Assembly (NCBI RefSeq): GCF_023273875.1
Contig: NZ_CP096882.1
Span: forward strand, 3,596,001 to 3,660,000
Source of the DNA: Pseudarthrobacter sp. SSS035
Lineage (GTDB): Bacteria; Actinomycetota; Actinomycetes; Actinomycetales; Micrococcaceae
DNA length: 64,000 nt
Direction: 5' to 3'
The position numbers and the translations under genes were made by a program. Positions 43,236-51,438 of this stretch are shown in pieces (position 1 is the first letter of the stretch; each line of letters begins with the position of its first letter). The notes under the pieces are model-generated. The model searched no databases. It saw nothing but the letters and a program-made list of their open reading frames with translations, and was not told the origin of the DNA.

Positions 43236-44864
43236 ATGAATAATGCCCACAAGCTCTTTGAAGTAGTCGATGACGGCGGTTCGGGCCTCGCCGGCGGCGA
43301 AAGCCGCCTCTCAGGCCGGGAGCTCGGCCTGCTTGTCGGCGCCCTCAATTACCACTCTCTGGTCCAACCTGGCCGCGAATTCAAGGTTGTCGTTTTGCGC
43401 GGGCCGGAGGAAGAAATTCCAAAACTGACAGGGAAAGCCTGCCACAGCCTTGTGTGGGAGGCTAACCGAGTGGTTATGTGCACTGTTGACATACGGAGCA
43501 CTGTCGGCGGAGGACCGGAAGGCAACACTGCCCTGGTGCCCCTGGTTATTGACTTGGGTGGGAAAGGTGCGGAAGGCGGAACTCCGTTCTACGACCGATC
43601 GGGCCTGAAAGGCAGAATCTTCAGCAAAGCGCGTTTTGGCGCTCCGATCGCCTTCGACGTCCTACGTCAGGGGCTCACCGACGTATACGAGAAACACGTC
43701 ACGCCTAAACGTCGGCCTACCCGAATGGCGCCGCCTCAGTCAATCCCGTCATCTGTAAACCCCTCTTCACGAAACCGTCAGCCTGCAATCCTATTTGGAC
43801 TGCACTGGCTGGAAATGGGCGGGGCCGAGAAGTGGGCGTTTGAAACCATTGCCTTGGCCAAGGAAGCTGGATTCCTGCCAATTGTCGTGACGGACCGTGA
43901 CTCATCCCATCCGTGGATTGACCGTGCTGAACTTGATGGCGCCCTGGTCTTGCCCCTTAGCACCCCGCTTCCCGAAACTGCGGACGCTGACCTAATGCTG
44001 ACTCTGCTATCGGAATTTTCTATCCGTGGGATCCACGTGCACCACAACGGCTGGCTGTATCACAGACTGGCGTGGTTCAAGGCCATGGACCCGTCGATTC
44101 AGATAGTGGACTCCCTCCACATAATTGAATGGCGGACCGGAGGATTCGCGGAGGTGGCCGTCAAGCTTTCGAACACCATCGACCTGCACCATGTCATTTC
44201 ACCGCAGCTTAGGGACTACCTAACCCTCCAACGGGACGTGCCAAAGGACCGCGTGGCCCTGGCACCTCTCTATGGTCTGAACAGCGGACGCCCAGCAGTC
44301 TCCGCGGCTCCTGAGACTCATCGCCCGTTCACTATCGCCTTCGTGGGGCGGCTCAGCCAGCAGAAGCGCCCATACCTATTCCTCCGTTATGCGGCCGCGC
44401 TCCGCCGCGCGGCAGACCGCGACGTTCAATTTGTCCTCCACGGAGACGGGATCCTCTCCGACGAGACCAACCGGCTGGTGCGCCATTACGGCCTGGCCGA
44501 TTGCATTGAACTGCGCCGTCCCCCGCGTTCTGTGGACGACACGCTGGCCGAAGCAGACCTTCTGGTGATCTCGTCGGACAACGAAGGCCTGACATTGACC
44601 ACCTTCGAGGCCACGGAGCGCAACGTCGCGGTGCTTTCCACGGACGTCGGTTCCCAGGCTTCCTTGGTGTCCGGCAAAGCGCTCGTGCCACGCCAGCCGT
44701 TCGCCTTCGTCAGCGCGGCTGTGAAGTTGACCAAGGAGATCATGGCGTCCGAGGAGCTGCGCCAAGAAATCATCGCTGAGCAGGGTGAAAAGATCACAGC
44801 GCTCAAAGAACTACCCGATGCGCGCGCCTGGACCAAAGCACTTTACGAAGGATGGAAAGAATGA
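43236..44864 (+). CDS. Glycosyltransferase (GT4) with an unassigned N-terminal region
   Basis: This 542-residue protein has an unrecognised N-terminal region (about residues 1-165), then a GT-B glycosyltransferase. ILFGLHWLEMGGAEKWAFET (about residue 185) is the first Rossmann half with the GGAE motif. IAFVGRLSQQKRP and the donor-binding SSDNEGLTLTTFEATE (E-x7-E type) form the GT4 half. It probably adds a sugar to the exported polymer, with unknown donor. The ATG follows GGGGAACC. An 11-codon frame at 43208-43243 overlaps this start. Its stop overlaps the next glycosyltransferase start (ATGA). Confidence 0.88.
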   Translation: MNNAHKLFEVVDDGGSGLAGGESRLSGRELGLLVGALNYHSLVQPGREFKVVVLRGPEEEIPKLTGKACHSLVWEANRVVMCTVDIRSTVGGGPEGNTALVPLVIDLGGKGAEGGTPFYDRSGLKGRIFSKARFGAPIAFDVLRQGLTDVYEKHVTPKRRPTRMAPPQSIPSSVNPSSRNRQPAILFGLHWLEMGGAEKWAFETIALAKEAGFLPIVVTDRDSSHPWIDRAELDGALVLPLSTPLPETADADLMLTLLSEFSIRGIHVHHNGWLYHRLAWFKAMDPSIQIVDSLHIIEWRTGGFAEVAVKLSNTIDLHHVISPQLRDYLTLQRDVPKDRVALAPLYGLNSGRPAVSAAPETHRPFTIAFVGRLSQQKRPYLFLRYAAALRRAADRDVQFVLHGDGILSDETNRLVRHYGLADCIELRRPPRSVDDTLAEADLLVISSDNEGLTLTTFEATERNVAVLSTDVGSQASLVSGKALVPRQPFAFVSAAVKLTKEIMASEELRQEIIAEQGEKITALKELPDARAWTKALYEGWKE

Positions 44865-45763
44865 CCGAAGAAACTGCAGCCGTTGTTGTCACTTACAACA
44901 GGGTCGACAAGCTCGGGCGGGTTCTCGATTCGATCCTCGCTCAGAGCCGCCCAGTCGACAGGCTCATTGTCGTCGACAATGCCAGCACCGACTCCACCCC
45001 GGAACTGCTGTCTGTGTATGCCGACGACCCCCGCGTCGAGATACTTCGGCTTGAGACGAACACGGGCGGAGCCGGCGGGTTCTCAGCTGGGATGGAAAGG
45101 GCCTTTGAGCGCGGTGCTGATTGGGTGTGGATTATGGATGACGACTGCTACACCGAGGAATCGGCTCTTGAGCGGCTGTTCAGCGGACATGAGGCCGCCG
45201 AAAAGGAACTGGACAGAGCCGTTCCATACAGTTGCTCGCTCGTCCGCTACACTGACGGCTCAATCTGCGAAATGAACAACCCGGGCACCACCTGGGACTG
45301 GGCTAGGCTCATTGCCAGGGATCAGAACACGGTCTTGGTCACCAACTGCTCATTCGTGTCCGTCCTGATTCCCAGGCGCACTATCGCGAGGTTTGGTCTC
45401 CCTCTAGTTGAGTACTTCATCTGGTTCGATGACATGGAGTACACCTTGAGGATCAGTGCTGACGGTCCTGGGGTCCAGATTCTGGACAGTGTCGTTACGC
45501 ACGATATGCCGGATAACCGTGGAGTGAACTTTGGAGACCTGAATCCGGGAAATGCCTGGAAGTTCTTCTATGGCGCTCGAAACGAGTCCTCATACCGCTG
45601 GCACCATGACAACAAGCTCGAATGGCTGAAGTTTGTACTGACCACCTATGGCTGGATGGTCAAGGGTGGCGTCGGCCGTAGGCTCCAGTTGGCTGTCGCG
45701 GGCAAGATCCTTGAAGGCGTCAAGTTCAATCCGCAGCCGAAATTCGCTCGTACCGTCCGCTAA
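44861..45763 (+). CDS. GT2 glycosyltransferase, galactofuranosyltransferase (GlfT)-like
   Basis: This 300-residue GT-A enzyme has VVVTYNRVDKLGRVLDSILA at the start, the nucleotide-binding VVDNASTDST, the segment NTGGAGGFSAGMERA and the metal site WIMDDDC. The GGAGGF plus DDD combination is characteristic of GlfT1-type rhamnosyl-galactofuranosyl transferases. It is encoded with glf and a Wzm/Wzt pair, as in the mycobacterial arabinogalactan genes Rv3781-Rv3783. It would start or extend a galactofuranan. The ATG overlaps the preceding stop. A gene-poor stretch follows. Confidence 0.9.
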   Translation: MTEETAAVVVTYNRVDKLGRVLDSILAQSRPVDRLIVVDNASTDSTPELLSVYADDPRVEILRLETNTGGAGGFSAGMERAFERGADWVWIMDDDCYTEESALERLFSGHEAAEKELDRAVPYSCSLVRYTDGSICEMNNPGTTWDWARLIARDQNTVLVTNCSFVSVLIPRRTIARFGLPLVEYFIWFDDMEYTLRISADGPGVQILDSVVTHDMPDNRGVNFGDLNPGNAWKFFYGARNESSYRWHHDNKLEWLKFVLTTYGWMVKGGVGRRLQLAVAGKILEGVKFNPQPKFARTVR

Positions 45764-46234
45764 GTGGCGCTTCCTGCGAAGCACGCAAATGAAGGAGCCC
45801 CCAAGGCGACTGCGACCTGAATTGATGGAGCAGTCGACGGATTCTTTGCAGATTCGTATTGGTTAGGGAAATCGGAGTACCAGCGCGGCGTCCGTTTTGT
45901 TTCAGACGACTTGCGGCTGAAATAAGGTCGGGCCACGTTCTTGCCCTTCCAACGTCTTACCGAGCCGTATGTACTTTACGTCCCCAGCCAGCGTCCGTTA
46001 TCTCTGATAGCTGGGAAAATGGTCCGTACTCAGTCTCCCGCCGATTAGAGGACACACGAGTCGGGCAGCGCCAGCATGCACAAATTCACAGACTGCGGAC
46101 TCGTGTGCTCGTTCGCGGCCGCGGACCCCGGCTACTTCCGGATCGGGCGAACGACGCATGGCTCAAAAGGCGTCTTTGTAGCTGGACCGCTCCGTGGCTA
46201 GGGCAGTTAGCGCTCTAATTGTTGTTTGGGAAGT
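45764..46234 (+). other. Gene-poor stretch, possible coding remnant
   Basis: No convincing gene lies in these 471 bp. Short open frames occur on both strands without family resemblance. One plus frame reads protein-like but is broken by three stops. A 10-bp inverted repeat (CACACGAGTC at 46053-46062 with GACTCGTGTG at 46098-46107) is present. It may be a decayed gene between the operon end and the convergent pyruvyl transferase gene. Confidence 0.4.
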
Positions 46235-47365
46235 CTATAGAGACGGGTAAAAAGAAAAGGCCTCGGCCCGTTTTTTGGCGGCTAGCCGCAGGGCCTTCGA
46301 TGGGAATGTTGGATCAGTGCTGGGTTCCGGAAGAGCGGAACCGTCGTTGGCCGACACATATGTCCACCCTGTGCCGAGATTCAGCAGTGACCGATGTTTG
46401 ATGTCGTAGTAGTCATCGAGGATGCCGATGGCAACCCCACTTGCGCCGGCCGCAGCGGCAACCATGTGCGGGTGGAATCGTGAGGTGTACCAGGACTGAC
46501 CAGGGCGGGCCGGCAAACCGTCCCTCCAGACATGAACGAACGGAACAAAGTTTTCCTCGGGAATCAAGCCCTCAAGGGCGTCAAACATCCTTCGGTCGGA
46601 GCCAGGAATCGCCTCGACGTAGCCGACGGACAGGCCCTTCGCAAGTGCTGACTCCACCACTACATGAAGCTTGTCCCGCAGCCGTGTGAACGTCTCGTCG
46701 CGCGTCATATCGCTTTGGATGCAGAGCATTACATCTTTGGCCCGCTCGGTAACGATCGGGGAGTGAAGCCGCGTCAGTTCGAACGGCAGGCCCAGGAACA
46801 CGTCGTCGAGGCCAATCTCAATGCCGAATGCTGCGGCGCTGGCAGAATCTCGTACGCTGACTTTGTCGAACGAAGAGAACGTTTCCTTGAGCTGCTTGCC
46901 GTTGTCGGGTGGGGGCATCAACCCCAGCCCGGAGCCCAGCAGACGGCATCCGATCAGCCTCGCAGCGGCGCCCATCCCGGACACGAGGCCCACATGGTCC
47001 GGCCAGACTCCGTTGATGTAGCCGCCACCGAGTAGATGGACTGACTGAGCCTGACCCAGCTCCGTGACCGCCACGTCATACATCGGAGTACCGCCATGTG
47101 TAACTAGATGGTCGACGTGGTCCCAGACCCCGTGCGCCGACTGGTCAGGTGCCTCGAAGCAGTAGCGCCAAAGTGTGTTCGTCGCATGAAAATCCGGGTG
47201 AATACCGTCGAATAGTGCACTTGCCGTGCCAGGATTGGGACAGTCCAACCAGACGCGAGACTTGGGACGTACACGGGCCAAGAATCGTAGCCACGAAGCC
47301 ACGATCAGCTCGTCGCCGTAGTTCGGATTTCCGCCCGAAGCGACGAGGTAGATATTCTCAGTCAT
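46235..47365 (-). CDS. Polysaccharide pyruvyl transferase family protein
   Basis: This 376-residue protein of the polysaccharide pyruvyl transferase family uses phosphoenolpyruvate to add a pyruvate ketal to a sugar residue. Family marks are GNPNYGDELIVASW near the start, LLGGGYINGVWPDHVGLVSG, the loop SVRDSASAAAFG and the C-terminal TSRFHPHMVAAAAGASGVAI with the conserved Arg and His pair. It is encoded 97 nt downstream of the DUF6541 gene on the same strand. Being beside galactan genes, it probably gives the polymer negative charge. Acceptor unknown. Confidence 0.88.
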   Translation of the reverse strand: MTENIYLVASGGNPNYGDELIVASWLRFLARVRPKSRVWLDCPNPGTASALFDGIHPDFHATNTLWRYCFEAPDQSAHGVWDHVDHLVTHGGTPMYDVAVTELGQAQSVHLLGGGYINGVWPDHVGLVSGMGAAARLIGCRLLGSGLGLMPPPDNGKQLKETFSSFDKVSVRDSASAAAFGIEIGLDDVFLGLPFELTRLHSPIVTERAKDVMLCIQSDMTRDETFTRLRDKLHVVVESALAKGLSVGYVEAIPGSDRRMFDALEGLIPEENFVPFVHVWRDGLPARPGQSWYTSRFHPHMVAAAAGASGVAIGILDDYYDIKHRSLLNLGTGWTYVSANDGSALPEPSTDPTFPSKALRLAAKKRAEAFSFYPSL

Positions 47366-47462
47366 CGGCCAAGGTTAACACTTTGGTTGCTGGCTCTCCA
47401 ACCGATCCCAGGTCCCGCCACGACGACGCCCGTCGGCGACGTTGACGCCGCAAGGGCCAACA

Positions 47463-49442
47463 TCAGCTAGGGCAGGAGGTTACCTTGAGGAGCCGGGCGT
47501 GGCCTTCGCTGTCAACGACCGTGGTGGTCGGCGATGACACGTCGACAAGTCCGGGGAATCCGGTGGCAGCAGCCGAATTGGCTAGGTACCTCGAACCGAA
47601 GTCCAAAATAAACTCAATTTTCCGTTCCGAAGCGATCCGGCATGCGTCGGAACCGGCGGAGGCGCTTCCGATCTCCTGATCGATCAGACGCAACTCGTCG
47701 TCGTTAGCGGAAAACATGTGGTAAGTAGTAACTTTTCGTCCTGACAAGGCGTACGCCAAAGAGCCGCCGTTCCACGGGTTCACGGCAATAACCACGTCCT
47801 CAGGCACGTTGGTGGGCAAGCGCTGGATCAAGGCCAGCTCTTCACTATCTACAATGGGTGCCTGAGCGTCCATGACGTATGCCTTCTTGGCCTCTTGCGT
47901 GATTCCCCCCATGGTTCCCCATTGGGTCGACAGGCCAATCGCCATGATGAACACGAATGCGGCCGTGGCCTGCGCCGCTACGCGAGGGTGGATCTTGACC
48001 GATCGTGCAACGCGGCCCAACATATGAACCACAGGCACCTTGAATGCGTCCCACAGGAACAGGCTTCCAATCGACGCCAAGACGACGGTGAAAATGGGCA
48101 GAAGCGCTGCCAGCCGATAACTGTCCTGGTACCAGCCCCCTGTCAGCGTCATCCGCCAAATGCCCTTGGGGGCGGACGCGGTGGTGATGTAAAGGATCAC
48201 CGGCATAAGCCAGCACAGGACGATCCAGAGGTCCCGGGAGTTCCGCAGTACGCGCTGCAGGCCGATGAGGGTCAGGATGGACACGGCCCATGCGACTGGA
48301 CGCCCGATGGGTGCATTCAAAATGACTTCGCCCACCGCGCCGGTCTGGCTCGTGAACGGCGCCCACCCGTCGTATTCAACGAGCGGCCGTAAAACCCGCC
48401 AGACCAGGGCAAACACCAGCAGTCCCGCACCGGTTGCCCCGATGATGATCAGCGGCTGCACCGGACGGAACTTGCGATCACGAAGTCCCAACAGCTCGCG
48501 GCCAGCGACCCACAGGCCGAGGGGGAGCGAGAACGCGACCAGGGACAGGAGCCCGTTCGTCTGTGACAGCGCCAGCGCGGGGACGGCCACGGCCAGGGCC
48601 ATCCACAACGTGTTCGGGTCTTCACGTTTGTCGAACCCAACCCGGCACAGTCCAATGACGAGTGCCAAGGCCGCCGGCAGCAGGGCGTAGGACAGGATGT
48701 TTGGGTACAGCGGGCCGAAGTCCATGATGGAGATCGGGAATGCCGTGAACCCTGCGGCGAAGACGCCCGTGAGGGCCAGGGCCACGGGCCGTGGCCCGAC
48801 GATCTGGTGCACCAGGAAGATCAGCGCGGCCGGCCAGACCACCGCGCCAATGATGATGTTGAAGACGTTTTCAGCAACAACCACGTCAGAGGCGGAAAGC
48901 TGAGCGACCAGGGCCGCTGTGGAGTGCCACGCGGAGGGGTAGATCGCGCCGCCGCCTTCGCCTCCCGCCATGCCTCCGAGTGTCAGTGAGGATGCGTTGC
49001 CGGTTTCGAGAATGTAGCGGATGGCATTGAGGTGGAACACATTGTCAAAACGCTGAGCGAAGTTCTCCGGGGTGCCAATGACCTCTGCGAGTCGCCGTGC
49101 GGTTAGGAATGCGCCAAAGGCCATGCCGGTGGCGGCTCCCGCCCAGGCGCGGAAAGGTGTCGGTTCCTGGGCTGCAACCTTGGCCTTAAGCACAAAGCGT
49201 CGCAGGGACCACGCGGCGGTGGAGGCACCCGCCGTGGTCAGCAGCAGTGGGAGGAGGTTCCATCGGAGGCCCACAGCGCCGGCAGCGATTCCCGCTACTC
49301 CGATGATGCCGACAGTGAGCAGGGGCGCAAGGCACAGAAGCGGCAGCCGCCGGGCTCCCATGAAGTAGGCAAGCACTCCGCCGGGGCCGAAAGTGATGAG
49401 GAGAGCAACGGCAAATGCGGGCAGGGCGTTCCACCAGGACAT
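47463..49442 (-). CDS. DUF6541-type polytopic membrane protein
   Basis: This 659-residue protein has about twelve to fourteen membrane helices starting at residue 5 and a C-terminal extracytoplasmic domain (about residues 520-659) with LPTNVPEDVVIAVNPWNGGS. It resembles the actinobacterial DUF6541 family, whose layout recalls GT-C glycosyltransferases, with a first large loop (about residues 105-170) before helix 4. It may transfer a sugar from a lipid carrier outside the membrane, but no catalytic motif proves this. It starts 19 nt after rmlA. Confidence 0.8.
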   Translation of the reverse strand: MSWWNALPAFAVALLITFGPGGVLAYFMGARRLPLLCLAPLLTVGIIGVAGIAAGAVGLRWNLLPLLLTTAGASTAAWSLRRFVLKAKVAAQEPTPFRAWAGAATGMAFGAFLTARRLAEVIGTPENFAQRFDNVFHLNAIRYILETGNASSLTLGGMAGGEGGGAIYPSAWHSTAALVAQLSASDVVVAENVFNIIIGAVVWPAALIFLVHQIVGPRPVALALTGVFAAGFTAFPISIMDFGPLYPNILSYALLPAALALVIGLCRVGFDKREDPNTLWMALAVAVPALALSQTNGLLSLVAFSLPLGLWVAGRELLGLRDRKFRPVQPLIIIGATGAGLLVFALVWRVLRPLVEYDGWAPFTSQTGAVGEVILNAPIGRPVAWAVSILTLIGLQRVLRNSRDLWIVLCWLMPVILYITTASAPKGIWRMTLTGGWYQDSYRLAALLPIFTVVLASIGSLFLWDAFKVPVVHMLGRVARSVKIHPRVAAQATAAFVFIMAIGLSTQWGTMGGITQEAKKAYVMDAQAPIVDSEELALIQRLPTNVPEDVVIAVNPWNGGSLAYALSGRKVTTYHMFSANDDELRLIDQEIGSASAGSDACRIASERKIEFILDFGSRYLANSAAATGFPGLVDVSSPTTTVVDSEGHARLLKVTSCPS

Positions 49443-49460
49443 GAAGGGCTATACCTGTTC

Positions 49461-50333
49461 TTAGCTGTCTGCGCTGCGGAGAAGTTCCAGCAGGTAAGCT
49501 CCGTAGCCGCTCTTCACCAGGGGTTCGGCGCGTTCGCGGAGGTCCTCATCGCTAAGGAATCCGAGCCGCCACGCGATTTCTTCGGGTGCTCCGATTTTGA
49601 GGCCTTGGCGGTGCTCCACGGTACGAATGAAGTTGGAGGCATCGTTGAGCGAGTCAAACGTGCCGGTGTCCAGCCACGCCGTGCCGCGGGGAAGGATTTC
49701 AACCTTCAGCTGGCCGCGTTCCAGATAAGTGCGGTTGACGTCCGTGATCTCGAGTTCGCCGCGGGGGGAAGGCTTGAGGTCCTTGGCGATGGCAATGACT
49801 TCGTTGTCATAGAAATACAGTCCGGGAACGGCGTAGTGACTGCGTGGCTTTTCCGGCTTCTCTTCGAGGGAGATCGCTTGTCCCCTGCCGTCGAACTCCA
49901 CGACACCGTAGGCTGTCGGATCCGAGACCCAGTACCCGAATACAGCACCGCCCTCGATATCCTTGAAGCGGCGAAGCTGGGTTCCCATCCCTTGGCCGTA
50001 GAAGATGTTGTCGCCCAGTACCAGGGCCACCGGCTCATTGCCGATGTGCTCTTCGCCGAGAACGAATGCTTGCGCGAGTCCGTCAGGACTCGGCTGCTGC
50101 TTGTAGGTAATATTGACGCCAAATTGCCAACCATCGCCGAGCAGGCGCTGGAATTGTTCGGCGTCGTGGGGCGTGGTGATAATCAGGATGTCCCGGATGC
50201 CGGCCAGGATGAGGGTGGAGAGCGGGTAGTAGATCATGGGCTTGTCGTAGACAGGCACCAGTTGCTTGCTTGAGCCAAGAGTGATCGGGTGCAGCCGCGA
50301 GCCTGTGCCGCCAGCCAAGATGATTCCACGCAT
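49461..50333 (-). CDS. rmlA: Glucose-1-phosphate thymidylyltransferase
   Basis: This 290-residue enzyme makes dTDP-glucose, the first step to dTDP-L-rhamnose. MRGIILAGGTGSRLHPITLG is the nucleotide-binding start. KPMIYYPLSTL, LVLGDNIFYG, GLYFYDNEVIAIAKDL and a C-terminal GAPEEIAWRLGFLS complete the family picture. The ATG at 50333 was chosen because it gives the canonical start. An upstream in-frame MIER is less likely. It is divergent from rmlB and followed by the DUF6541 gene. Confidence 0.96.
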   Translation of the reverse strand: MRGIILAGGTGSRLHPITLGSSKQLVPVYDKPMIYYPLSTLILAGIRDILIITTPHDAEQFQRLLGDGWQFGVNITYKQQPSPDGLAQAFVLGEEHIGNEPVALVLGDNIFYGQGMGTQLRRFKDIEGGAVFGYWVSDPTAYGVVEFDGRGQAISLEEKPEKPRSHYAVPGLYFYDNEVIAIAKDLKPSPRGELEITDVNRTYLERGQLKVEILPRGTAWLDTGTFDSLNDASNFIRTVEHRQGLKIGAPEEIAWRLGFLSDEDLRERAEPLVKSGYGAYLLELLRSADS

Positions 50334-50423
50334 GCGCTCTATCATTGCGTGCATTGGCACGGCCAGCAAACCAGACCTGTTGCGGAGGGCCCGTCGCTGA
50401 AAGTCCCGGCTGCAGGCGCGCGC

Positions 50424-50435
50424 TAAGCTGGCTGA
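50424..50435 (+). promoter_or_regulatory. -10 element of a leaderless rmlB transcript
   Basis: TAAGCT (50424-50429) is exactly 6 nt from the rmlB ATG (50436). The ATG has no ribosome site, so a leaderless mRNA is likely. No good -35 is visible. Confidence 0.55.
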
Positions 50436-51434
50436 ATGCAGAATCTTCTCGTCACCGGTGGTGCCGGCTTCATCGGTTCCAATTTCGTCCACTATGTTCT
50501 GGAGAACACTGATGACCGTGTGACGGTGTTGGACAAGCTGACGTATGCCGGCAACGTACAGTCTTTGGGAGGGCTTCCCAATGGCCGTTTCCGTTTTGTC
50601 CAGGGGGACATCTGCGATGCCGGGCTGGTTGACGGTCTGGTGGCTGACGCCGATGTGGTGGTTCATTACGCGGCCGAGTCGCACAATGACAATTCGCTGC
50701 ATGACCCGCGCCCGTTCCTGGACACGAACATCATCGGGACGTACACGCTGATCGAGGCGGCCCGGAAGCACAGCAGGCGGTTCCACCACATCTCCACCGA
50801 CGAGGTCTATGGGGACCTGGAACTCGATGACCCGGAGCGGTTTACCGAGGACACCCCGTACAACCCCTCCAGCCCGTACTCCTCAACGAAGGCCGGCTCG
50901 GACCTGCTGGTGCGTGCCTGGGTGCGTTCCTTCGGTCTGCAGGCCACCATCAGCAACTGTTCGAACAACTACGGCCCGTACCAGCACGTGGAGAAGTTCA
51001 TCCCGCGCCAGATCACCAACGTGATCGACGGGATCCGCCCCAAGCTCTACGGCAAGGGGGAGAACGTGCGGGACTGGATCCACGCGAACGACCACTCCTC
51101 GGCCGTGTTGGCGATCATCGCCAAGGGCCGGATCGGGGAAACCTACCTGATCGGCGCCGACGGCGAGAAGAACAACAAGGACGTCGTCGAGCTCATCCTC
51201 AAGCACATGGGAGAGTCCCCGGACGCCTACGACCACGTCGTGGACCGGCCCGGCCATGACCTGCGCTACGCCATCGACTCCACCAAGCTCCGCGACGAGC
51301 TCGGGTGGGAACCGAAGTTCGCCAACTTCGACGCCGGCATCGAGGACACCATCGCCTGGTACCGCGACAACGAAAACTGGTGGCGGCCGCAGAAAGCCCA
51401 GACCGAAGCCAAATACAAGGAACAGGGCCAGTAG
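50436..51434 (+). CDS. rmlB: dTDP-glucose 4,6-dehydratase
   Basis: This 332-residue extended short-chain dehydrogenase/reductase converts dTDP-glucose to dTDP-4-keto-6-deoxyglucose. NAD binding is by VTGGAGFIGSNFV. The active site has STDEVYGDL and YSSTKAGSD (Tyr-x3-Lys). SNCSNNYGPYQHVEKFIP and GKGENVRDWIHANDH are RmlB signatures. It is divergent from rmlA, and the fused rmlC-rmlD gene follows after 4 nt. Confidence 0.97.
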   Translation: MQNLLVTGGAGFIGSNFVHYVLENTDDRVTVLDKLTYAGNVQSLGGLPNGRFRFVQGDICDAGLVDGLVADADVVVHYAAESHNDNSLHDPRPFLDTNIIGTYTLIEAARKHSRRFHHISTDEVYGDLELDDPERFTEDTPYNPSSPYSSTKAGSDLLVRAWVRSFGLQATISNCSNNYGPYQHVEKFIPRQITNVIDGIRPKLYGKGENVRDWIHANDHSSAVLAIIAKGRIGETYLIGADGEKNNKDVVELILKHMGESPDAYDHVVDRPGHDLRYAIDSTKLRDELGWEPKFANFDAGIEDTIAWYRDNENWWRPQKAQTEAKYKEQGQ

Positions 51435-51438
51435 AGCA

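Noticed and set aside
46255..46285. Terminator-like AAAAGGCC...GGCCCGTTTTTT
   Set aside because: It lies inside the 3' coding end of the pyruvyl transferase gene and the stem is too weak, with a 2-nt loop, to call.
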